Assembly: GCF_000730385.1 (NCBI RefSeq)
Contig: NZ_CP008849.1
Coordinates: 868,001-932,000, forward strand
Reading direction: 5' to 3'
Source of the DNA: Alteromonas australica
GTDB lineage: Bacteria; Pseudomonadota; Gammaproteobacteria; Enterobacterales; Alteromonadaceae
Length of the DNA: 64,000 bases
Shown piece after piece: positions 55,305-62,228 of the stretch. A program made the position numbers and the translations under genes. Positions within the stretch are counted from its first letter, which is position 1. Each line of letters starts with the position of its first letter. Below the pieces are notes generated by a model. It saw only the letters and a program-made list of their open reading frames with translations. It was not told the DNA's origin and searched no databases.

Positions 55305-55361
55305 TTTTTAACGTCTTTTGTCCGTGATAGTCCATCGTAGATAATGTTGGAATGGGTTTTA

Positions 55362-55889
55362 TTAGCCCTTGAGGGCTGCGTGGCCTAACGATGCTGCCCA
55401 TTTAAGTTCGCGGCGAGAAAGGGCATTGGCCTGCGGGTTAATGCTGTGGAGGGCGCAATATGCACTGTCTGAAGGGAGCCTGTTATAGTGACAAAGGGCA
55501 TAAAACAACAAACTGCATCTACTTAGCGTTGAATCGCAATGTAAATAGAGATGTGCGCCGTCTTTAAGTACGGTTGTTATTTCCCGCAAATATTGATGTA
55601 AAAAGGCTTCTTCAATCGATGCAGATATTGAGGTGGTCTCAAAAGGGACCCACATCCATTTTAGTCCCGACGTGAGACACTGATGTCTAATATCCGCGGC
55701 ATTTTCATCGCGGGTTTGCACTGTGGCAATATGGCTAACTTTTGCTGACAATAATGGCGCCCAACTAGCGGTGTCTGGACGATTTCCAAAGCAAATTTTG
55801 CCGCCGTACAGTGAAAACCACGGAAATCTGCCATTGTCATCGGCAATGGCTTTAGGGTTAGAAGAAAGGTATTGCGATTGCGTTGTCAT
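55362..55889 (-). CDS. CX5R phosphatase-like protein
   Basis: 175 residues from the ATG at 55889, which overlaps the trhA stop as ATGA. The motif LHCDSTLSRCSLL contains the Cys-x5-Arg signature (C-DSTLS-R) of protein tyrosine/dual-specificity phosphatases, with a preceding His as in HCx5R. Upstream residues (GRFPWFSLYGGKICFGNRPD) look like the N-terminal part of such folds. A general acid Asp is not obvious. It may dephosphorylate a protein, lipid or nucleotide substrate; substrate unknown. Translational coupling to a TrhA membrane protein is unusual and suggests a joint function. Annotated starts further upstream (56036) would overlap trhA. Confidence 0.6.
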   Translation of the reverse strand: MTTQSQYLSSNPKAIADDNGRFPWFSLYGGKICFGNRPDTASWAPLLSAKVSHIATVQTRDENAADIRHQCLTSGLKWMWVPFETTSISASIEEAFLHQYLREITTVLKDGAHLYLHCDSTLSRCSLLFYALCHYNRLPSDSAYCALHSINPQANALSRRELKWAASLGHAALKG

Positions 55890-56521
55890 ACTACGAAATA
55901 ATAAATGGAAAAATAGTGGCAGGCACATCCGCCAATAACGAACAAATGCCAGATTGCATGGGTATATTTTACTTTCTTCGCCACGTAAAAGCACACGCCA
56001 ATACTGAAGCACAAACCACCAGCAACTAACAACCATAATCCCGTGCCTGGCAACGCAACGTATAACGGATAAATAAGCCCCAAAGCAATCCAGCCCATGA
56101 GCAAATAGGTCATCACAGACACTTTAGGGAATCTGTGCTGCGCCACAAGTTTAAAGGCTACACCACCCACAGCAAGACACCAGATAATTGCGGTCATCGT
56201 AATGCCTAACGCACCACCAATAGACACTAAAAGTAATGGTGTGTAAGTCCCTGCTATCAATATGTAAATTGCACTGTGGTCGAAAAGTTTAAGCCAGCCC
56301 TTAGTTTTTTGGTGGCTAATCGCATGGTACAAGGTTGAACTTAAGAACATGAGAATAAGGGTAGAGCCGTAAATTGCCGCAACCGTAATAGTAAGCGCAT
56401 CTTCAGCTCTAAAAAGCATAAATACTAAACCAACAATAGCCGCGACAAAGCCAACGCCGTGACTTATGCTATTAAGCCATTCTTCTATAACAGAATAGGC
56501 TTTAGTTGGAATTGAGGCCAT
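55886..56521 (-). CDS. trhA: TrhA/hemolysin III-family membrane protein
   Basis: 211 residues from the ATG at 56521 with AAGGAG just upstream. Seven transmembrane helices of the PAQR/hemolysin III family with the metal-site signature ISHGVGFVAAI (first His), SSTLYHAISHQ, FDHSAIYILIAGTYTP and a C-terminal HAIWHLFVIGG...HY. PAQR bacterial members such as E. coli TrhA maintain membrane energetics and fluidity; some are active ceramidase-like hydrolases. The four His/Asp/Ser metal ligands look intact. The stop overlaps the start of the phosphatase-like gene. Confidence 0.88.
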   Translation of the reverse strand: MASIPTKAYSVIEEWLNSISHGVGFVAAIVGLVFMLFRAEDALTITVAAIYGSTLILMFLSSTLYHAISHQKTKGWLKLFDHSAIYILIAGTYTPLLLVSIGGALGITMTAIIWCLAVGGVAFKLVAQHRFPKVSVMTYLLMGWIALGLIYPLYVALPGTGLWLLVAGGLCFSIGVCFYVAKKVKYTHAIWHLFVIGGCACHYFSIYYFVV

Positions 56522-56643
56522 AAACACTCCTTATGAAATCTGGCGTACACATGTACGCTCAATAGGTAATAATAGCAAACTCCCTAGAATAATGTGATGA
56601 CAAAAAGGTGAAATAGTTTATTAAGCTTTACACCTTAAGTGAC

Positions 56644-57087
56644 TTATTCATCTTCAATAGGCATAAAGCAGCCATGTAATTTATCAATTAACGTCGCCAG
56701 TTGGCTCGCTTCTTCTTTGCTCAGCCCATCAAGTTTACACAGCATTTGTACGGGGATGTCTCCGGCTTTCACTTTCGCCGTGTTGCCAAACGACGTGAGA
56801 TGAACGTGCTTTACTCGTTTGTCAGCGTGGTCTTTTTCAATGGTGATGAACCCTTTTGCCTCCAGCTTTTTCAATATAAGTGACATGGCACCACCATCAA
56901 TCATGGTCTTTTGTACCAAGGATGCCACTGTCACACCACTTGTTTCCCATAGCGCCATCAAGGTGACATATTGCGGATAGGTGATATCTAACGCTTTTAA
57001 CAACGGGCGATAGGCCCGAGTGAAGGCATTAGACAAGGTGTAAAAGCGATGGCATAGCTGATTTTCTAATTTAAGGCGTTCAGTCAT
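56644..57087 (-). CDS. ohrR: OhrR, MarR-family organic peroxide sensor
   Basis: 147 residues from the ATG at 57087; a longer frame to 57150 would overlap the promoter region. MarR winged helix with the OhrR-specific LENQLCHRFYTLSNAFTRAY, whose cysteine corresponds to the peroxide-sensing Cys of known OhrR proteins, and LDITYPQYVTLMALWE containing the Tyr that contacts it. Organic hydroperoxides oxidise the Cys and release DNA. It diverges from ohr; a perfect palindrome in the spacer is the likely operator. A second Cys near the C-terminus (LHGCF) may form the disulfide. Confidence 0.93.
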   Translation of the reverse strand: MTERLKLENQLCHRFYTLSNAFTRAYRPLLKALDITYPQYVTLMALWETSGVTVASLVQKTMIDGGAMSLILKKLEAKGFITIEKDHADKRVKHVHLTSFGNTAKVKAGDIPVQMLCKLDGLSKEEASQLATLIDKLHGCFMPIEDE

Positions 57088-57170
57088 GGGTACTAACACG
57101 GAAGAAAAAGGTCTGAATAATATTTTGCATACAAATAACTTGATCTGCAAATAAAGATGGTGATATTTTT

Positions 57171-57184
57171 GTTTGCATGCAAAC
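57171..57184. promoter_or_regulatory. Likely OhrR operator
   Basis: Perfect 14-bp palindrome GTTTGCATGCAAAC, 19 bp before the ohr start. A related half, TTTGCATACAAAT, lies at 57124-57136 nearer ohrR, so each divergent gene has a site. Confidence 0.7.
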
Positions 57185-57203
57185 TAAATGATTGGAGAAC
57201 AGC

Positions 57204-57632
57204 ATGCATAAACTACAGCAAGTGATTTATACAGGTACAGCCACGGCAACCGGTGGACGTGAAGGTACCGCCACCTCTAGCGACGGCAACTTGTCGGTTA
57301 CACTTTCAACGCCAAAAGCGTTGGGGGGAGCAGGAGGAGAGGGCACAAACCCAGAACAAATGTTCGCAGCTGGCTACTCTGCGTGCTTCATCGGCGCATT
57401 AAAGCATGTCGCGGCAGCCGATGGGGTTAAGCTAGACAATGATATTAAGGTGACTGGCGATGTGAGCATTGGGCCAATTGAAGTGGGGTTTGCCATTGCA
57501 GCGAAACTCAGCGTAGATTTAGGCAGCATGGATAAAGAGCAAGCTCGTAGCTTAGTGGAAAAAGCGCACCAGGTGTGCCCCTATTCAAATGCGACTCGCG
57601 GCAACATTGAAGTAGAAATTTCCCTAGTCTGA
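57204..57632 (+). CDS. ohr: Ohr, organic hydroperoxide reductase
   Basis: 142 residues from the ATG at 57204 (GGAGAA 7 bp upstream). Ohr/OsmC fold with catalytic cysteines in [15 protein letters not shown] and [18 protein letters not shown]; the conserved Arg is in [11 protein letters not shown]. Ohr reduces organic and fatty-acid hydroperoxides using lipoamide. The divergent ohrR and shared operator support Ohr over OsmC. A longer frame to 57192 adds four residues upstream. Confidence 0.95.
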   Translation: MHKLQQVIYTGTATATGGREGTATSSDGNLSVTLSTPKALGGAGGEGTNPEQMFAAGYSACFIGALKHVAAADGVKLDNDIKVTGDVSIGPIEVGFAIAAKLSVDLGSMDKEQARSLVEKAHQVCPYSNATRGNIEVEISLV

Positions 57633-57833
57633 CGGTTGTAGGCGTCGCTCTAGTGAGTGGCGCACTTATTATCTGAATTCGGATGCCGTTCACGTTATCT
57701 ACATTGACTGAAAGCGATCTTAACCCTCTTTCACACGTAGCTGTATATAACCACTTTAGCCTAAGTGAGTTAGGCGAATCGGTGTCATTAATCACTGATT
57801 TAACATTTTATGGTACGTGATGAAGGAGTTTTT

Positions 57834-58370
57834 ATGTACACACAAAAGCTACATGCCGGCGCTAAATTTCCTGACATTAAGGCAACATTAACGTCAGGAG
57901 AGGAAGTATCGCTAAGCAGTAAGCGTGAAGAATGCGATTGGAAAATGGTCGTGGTCTATCGCGGTAAGCATTGCCCAATTTGCACAAAATATTTAAACGC
58001 GCTAGAGGACTTTAAAGGGCGTTTATTGGAACAAAATATAGACTTAATTGCCGTCAGTGCAGACAGTAAGTCTCAGTTAGACGCCCACTTAGACGACCTT
58101 TCTATTAGTTTCCCTATCGCTTATGGGTTAACTGAAGACGATATGAAAGCGCTCGGTTTATATATCTCTGAGCCGCGATCAGAAAAAGAGACCGATCATA
58201 ATTTCGCTGAACCTGCATTGTTCATCATCAATGGTGAAGGACGTATTCAAATTTGTGAAATTGCCAATGCACCATTCGTTCGTCCAGACCTTGAACAACT
58301 CGTGTCGGGTTTAGCATTTATTCGCGACCCAGAAAATAGCTATCCTGTTCGCGGAACGCGCGCTTACTAA
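57834..58370 (+). CDS. Peroxiredoxin-like protein (AhpC/TSA fold)
   Basis: 178 residues from the ATG at 57834 (GAAGGAG 6 bp upstream). The thioredoxin-fold redoxin domain reads LHAGAKFPDIKATLTSGEEV, then VVVYRGKHCPICTKYL with a CxxC pair in the peroxidatic position, LIAVSADSKSQLDAHL and FIINGEGRI. The Thr of the classical Prx TxxC motif is replaced by His-Cys, so it is an atypical family (AhpC/TSA-like, CPxC). Likely a thiol peroxidase or disulfide reductase. It sits 200 bp after ohr and may respond to the same stress. Confidence 0.75.
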   Translation: MYTQKLHAGAKFPDIKATLTSGEEVSLSSKREECDWKMVVVYRGKHCPICTKYLNALEDFKGRLLEQNIDLIAVSADSKSQLDAHLDDLSISFPIAYGLTEDDMKALGLYISEPRSEKETDHNFAEPALFIINGEGRIQICEIANAPFVRPDLEQLVSGLAFIRDPENSYPVRGTRAY

Positions 58371-58381
58371 TACCCGTAAAA

Positions 58382-58416
58382 CTATGACGTGTAGCCTGGC
58401 GGTTTATGCGTCATAG
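58382..58416. other. Inverted repeat between the peroxiredoxin-like gene and yigZ
   Basis: CTATGACG (58382-58389) and CGTCATAG (58409-58416), 8-bp stem with a 19-nt loop between two convergent genes. Too loosely followed by T to call a terminator. Confidence 0.3.
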
Positions 58417-58421
58417 CCTGT

Positions 58422-59009
58422 TTACGTGGATAACCGAATTGCAGCGACATGAGCTTCAAAATCTCCCATCCTTTGCTCAGGAAGTGCCAGTGTCATAGTG
58501 ACGCAATGCGCATAGTTGCAAGACTGAATTTTACCCTGGAATTGTTGGGTTAAATGCCGAACAAACTGTTCGTGTTTGAAGTCTACATTTAGACTTAATT
58601 CATGCAGGCTAACTTCTTGTTTGGTTTCGAGTTGTTCCATTACTTGCTGAGCAGCCGCAGAATAGGCGCGTACAAGGCCGCCAGCCCCTAGCTTAATGCC
58701 CCCGAAATAGCGGGTAACAACAACCATCACATCGCCCACGTTTTTATGCTGTAAAACATTGAGAATAGGTTTACCCGCGGTACCGCTAGGCTCGCCATCA
58801 TCGGCCATAGCAAGTGAACGAGGTTGATCGGGAGACCCAATTAAATATGCCCAACAATGATGGCGGGCGTCTGGGTATTTTATTTTTATTTCAGCAAGTT
58901 GCTCCATGGCTGCCTCTCTACTATCAGCAAAAGTGGCAAAGGCGATAAACTTACTTTTTTTAATTTCGTACAGGATTTCATGCTGTACTGCAGGCACAGG
59001 ATACGTCAT
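58422..59009 (-). CDS. yigZ: YigZ/IMPACT-family protein
   Basis: 195 residues. The IMPACT N-terminal domain (about 5-110) shows KKSKFIAFATFADSREAAM and the hallmark MADDGEPSGTAGKPIL with VVVTRYFGGIKLGAGGLVRAYS. A C-terminal DUF1949 domain follows (about 130-190). Bacterial YigZ is of uncertain function; the eukaryotic relative IMPACT influences Gcn2, and nucleic-acid or ribosome binding has been suggested. A perfect inverted repeat lies just upstream of its start. Confidence 0.9.
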   Translation of the reverse strand: MTYPVPAVQHEILYEIKKSKFIAFATFADSREAAMEQLAEIKIKYPDARHHCWAYLIGSPDQPRSLAMADDGEPSGTAGKPILNVLQHKNVGDVMVVVTRYFGGIKLGAGGLVRAYSAAAQQVMEQLETKQEVSLHELSLNVDFKHEQFVRHLTQQFQGKIQSCNYAHCVTMTLALPEQRMGDFEAHVAAIRLST

Positions 59010-59020
59010 TCGAGAAGTAT

Positions 59021-59053
59021 ATCTTCCATTAGCCGCTGTGGCTAATGGAAGAT
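59021..59053. promoter_or_regulatory. Perfect hairpin in the yigZ leader
   Basis: ATCTTCCATTAGCC (59021-59034) and GGCTAATGGAAGAT (59040-59053), 14-bp perfect stem, 5-nt loop. On the minus strand it ends 11 nt before the yigZ ATG, and the only Shine-Dalgarno-like GGAAG lies inside the stem. It may end the upstream transcript or control yigZ translation. Confidence 0.55.
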
Positions 59054-59125
59054 ATGAGTGAGTTTGTCCGGTAGGCGTGACATTACCCTTAGACGGTATA
59101 GAGGTCGCTTTAGCGCCGCCTATTG

Positions 59126-60424
59126 CTACCGCAGAATACCCGAGACAGTTTCTGAGACGTTCACCGCACCTTTTTGAATCTCATCCATGACCGATTGAAC
59201 TTGAGTAATTTGCTGGCTGTTCAAATCAACGTTATCTTTAACGGCGGCCATTTTCTTGGTGGACTTGTCGGCGAGTTTGCGGTTTTCTGCTACCACCGTT
59301 TCAATTTCTACGGTGGAGTCGCTGGTGCGCTGCGCAAGTTGTCTAACTTCATCGGCAACAACGGCGAAGCCGCGACCTTGTTCACCAGCCCGTGCAGCTT
59401 CAATTGCAGCGTTAAGCGCCAGTAAGTTGGTTTGGTCTGCAATGCCACTGATGGTGGTTACAATGGTTTCAATTTTTAGTGATTGTTCGCTTAACTCATG
59501 CATGAGCAAGTTGGTTTGATCAACTTCATCGAGGGTTGTTTGAAATACGTCAATACTACGATGTAGTGAGGAAGCGCCTTCTGCGGCGATTTGCGAGGTT
59601 TCTTCCGCCGTGGATACGGCTAATTCGGCTGCCTGAGAAATGTTGTGTTTTTCAGTGACTTGGTCAGTAACGTTAGAGGCAAACTTAATCACTTTAATGA
59701 CTTTGCCTGACGCATCAAAAACAGGATTGTAGGTAGCTTCTAACCACAAAGGGTTACTGTTCGCATCAACGCGCTCAAAGGTGCCTGACGAGAAGTTACC
59801 TTGTGCCAGTGACTCCCAAAACGTCGGGTTTTCCTGGTAGAATTTATCCTTACAAAACATCCTGTGATGCTTGCCTTGGATTTCACTTAAATTGTATTTA
59901 ACGGTAGCCGTAAAGTTTTCATTTGCGGTTATAATGGTGCCATCAGGCTCAAACTCGATAACTGCCATCGATTTATCTAGAGAATCAGAAACCGCTTTCC
60001 CTTCGTAATAAGCACGCTGCTGTTCGGTGACATCGTGGTAAACAGCGTGAACTTCTGTGCCGTTGGCAACCTTTACGGAGACGTAACTAGCCGTTAACCA
60101 TAAGGTGGTACCCGTTGCCGATTTACGGGCTACTGTGTCGCTTACACTTTCACCGTTAAGTAATGATTGCCAGAAGTAGTTGTATTGGCTGTCTGTTTGT
60201 ACAGCCTCAACGCGCAATTGACGGTGGCTAAATGCAGGCGGAGATCCTTTAGGGTAACCTAAGGTTGCCATAAGGCTGTCAGAAGCATAGGTGCAATTTC
60301 CTGAACCGTCATAAATGGCATAGGCTAAATTGTTCTTCAACGCATCCAGCGTTACTAAGAGATTGGTGTTCTCGTCCGTGAGAGAAGCTATGTCGTTAGT
60401 ATATCTTGAACTTGTTACAAACAT
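59126..60424 (-). CDS. Methyl-accepting chemotaxis protein with two PAS domains
   Basis: 432 residues without transmembrane segments. Two PAS domains (about 25-140 and 150-265; [20 protein letters not shown] and [19 protein letters not shown]) precede a short MCP signalling domain (about 275-430) with the conserved hairpin tip [37 protein letters not shown]. This soluble PAS-PAS-MCP layout matches BdlA/Aer2-type receptors that sense redox, oxygen or cyclic-di-GMP-linked signals. The C-terminal helix is short, ending SETVSGILR, as in BdlA. It may steer chemotaxis or biofilm dispersal. No che genes are nearby. Confidence 0.88.
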   Translation of the reverse strand: MFVTSSRYTNDIASLTDENTNLLVTLDALKNNLAYAIYDGSGNCTYASDSLMATLGYPKGSPPAFSHRQLRVEAVQTDSQYNYFWQSLLNGESVSDTVARKSATGTTLWLTASYVSVKVANGTEVHAVYHDVTEQQRAYYEGKAVSDSLDKSMAVIEFEPDGTIITANENFTATVKYNLSEIQGKHHRMFCKDKFYQENPTFWESLAQGNFSSGTFERVDANSNPLWLEATYNPVFDASGKVIKVIKFASNVTDQVTEKHNISQAAELAVSTAEETSQIAAEGASSLHRSIDVFQTTLDEVDQTNLLMHELSEQSLKIETIVTTISGIADQTNLLALNAAIEAARAGEQGRGFAVVADEVRQLAQRTSDSTVEIETVVAENRKLADKSTKKMAAVKDNVDLNSQQITQVQSVMDEIQKGAVNVSETVSGILR

Positions 60425-60779
60425 ATCAACTCCGGCAAGCGAATAATTACTGATTAAGTGTTTTTTAAGTTTTTATAAAAATTATATTGAATATAGTAAG
60501 CAAAGTTTTTCGAAAAAGCGCTTAGACAATATATCTATTTTTACTGCACTCACGTGACAATTTGGTGTAAGAGGGCATGAAAAACTCGTCGAAAGAATAA
60601 TGTTTTTTTGTAAACTTAAAAGGTTTTCTCACTTTGATTATTTTCCATAAATGTGTGCTTCTTTTCATAGATACTGACGATTCGGTCTTTTTCTGTCTTA
60701 TGCGCTGTTGATGCATACCTCATTCATATTAGAATGAGCCCAATTCATTTTTATTTTTCTTTGTTGGCGTTTCACTTAC
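60425..60779. other. AT-rich intergenic region before sbcD
   Basis: 355 bp between the divergent chemoreceptor and sbcD genes. AT-rich with A and T tracts (for example 60604-60611). A minus-strand frame of 64 codons lies here but has no protein-like character. It probably holds both promoters; no operator was recognised. Confidence 0.4.
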
Positions 60780-62228
60780 ATGAAAATACTGCACACGTCT
60801 GATTGGCATTTAGGGCAAAGCTTTTTTACAAAAAGCCGAAAACACGAACACCAAGCATTCTTAAAATGGCTTTTAAACGTAGTAAAAAAACATGAAATTG
60901 ATGCCGTAATTGTCGCTGGTGATGTCTTTGATACAGGGACGCCGCCAAGTTATGCCAGAGAGCTTTACCACGGGTTTATCGGAGAATTACAAGGGTTGCA
61001 ATGTACGCTTGTGGTACTGGGTGGAAATCATGATTCTGTGTCGGTTTTAAATGAAAGCAAGGCGCTACTTAAGTACCTAAATAGCCATGTGATTGCCAGT
61101 ACTTATGGCGAGACAAGCGAGCAGGTAATTACCTTAAATAACCGCGAAGGGCAGCCAAGTGCGGTGTTGTGTGCTGTGCCTTTTATTCGGCCTCGTGATG
61201 TGCTGGTGAGTGAAGCAGGACAAAGCGCCACTGATAAGCGCCAGGCACTGGGCGATGCAATCAAACAGCATTATGCGGCACTGTACCATCAAGCGGTAGC
61301 ACAACGGGCGGCTTTGATTGAAAAAGCAAAAGGGGCCAACGACGAGCAGAATAACGGGATTCCAATCGTCGCTACTGGACACTTAACCGCGTTAGGTGTC
61401 AGCCAGTCAGAAAGTGTGCGTGACATTTACATAGGTACTCTTGAGGGCTTTGACGCTAGAGGTTTTCCGCCCGCTGATTACATTGCGCTTGGGCACATAC
61501 ACAGGCCGCAAAAAGTGGCTAAAACCGAACATATTCGTTATTCAGGCTCGCCGATACCGTTAAGCTTTGATGAGCTCAATACGCAAAAACAAGTGGTATT
61601 GGTGGAATTTACGTCGCAAAGTACATCCCCGTGCATCTCTACACTCCCTGTGCCTCGCTTCCAACCCATGGAGGTGATTAAAGGAGACTTACAAGCTATT
61701 GAAAAAGCCATCAACGCAAGCGAGGCAATTGCCCAGGCATCAAAGACTGATTCAACCAATGGCGCAGATACTGATAGCAATAAAAGTGCGGTGTGGCTTT
61801 GCATTGAAGTGGAAACACAAGACTACCTTTCTGATTTACAGCAACGGGTTCAGCAATTTTTAGAGGGCAAAAACGCTGAGATTCTGCAGCTTAAACGGGT
61901 ACGTCAGCGCACAGCGAAAAGCTTGAGCGAAACGCAAAATGTTCAGCTTAGTGAGTTGTCTGTTAAAGATGTATTTGAAGCGCGTCTGGCCTTGGCGTCT
62001 TTAGACGAAACATCTGCGGACACCGTAACCGAAGCGATAGAACCACAGTCAAAAAGTACACCGCTGTCGCGTATTGATCGCATTAGGCATTTGTTTTCTG
62101 ATGCCGTAGAGCTTGTGCATACAAACAAAGAGGACTTAGCAAACAAAGAAGAGACAGAACCGCTAAGCACGTTGAGCGGCAGTGCGTCGGCTTCTGAGCA
62201 AAACCAAGCAACACAAGGCGAAGCATAA
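60780..62228 (+). CDS. sbcD: SbcD, nuclease subunit of the SbcCD complex
   Basis: 482 residues. Mre11-type phosphoesterase motifs in order: TSDWHLGQ, VAGDVFDTG, VLGGNHDS, ATGHLTALG and ALGHIHRPQK, which bind two Mn2+ ions. SbcCD cuts hairpins and protein-blocked DNA ends. It is about 80 residues longer than E. coli SbcD (400), due to a polar linker (about 320-345) and an acidic C-terminal tail (about 400-482) rich in Glu, Ser and Lys. The stop is directly followed by the sbcC start. Possibly the tail contacts SbcC. Confidence 0.94.
   Translation: MKILHTSDWHLGQSFFTKSRKHEHQAFLKWLLNVVKKHEIDAVIVAGDVFDTGTPPSYARELYHGFIGELQGLQCTLVVLGGNHDSVSVLNESKALLKYLNSHVIASTYGETSEQVITLNNREGQPSAVLCAVPFIRPRDVLVSEAGQSATDKRQALGDAIKQHYAALYHQAVAQRAALIEKAKGANDEQNNGIPIVATGHLTALGVSQSESVRDIYIGTLEGFDARGFPPADYIALGHIHRPQKVAKTEHIRYSGSPIPLSFDELNTQKQVVLVEFTSQSTSPCISTLPVPRFQPMEVIKGDLQAIEKAINASEAIAQASKTDSTNGADTDSNKSAVWLCIEVETQDYLSDLQQRVQQFLEGKNAEILQLKRVRQRTAKSLSETQNVQLSELSVKDVFEARLALASLDETSADTVTEAIEPQSKSTPLSRIDRIRHLFSDAVELVHTNKEDLANKEETEPLSTLSGSASASEQNQATQGEA

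Noticed and set aside
60522..60716. 64-codon minus-strand ORF before sbcD
   Set aside because: Lys/Ser-rich translation of AT-rich intergenic DNA without a ribosome site.
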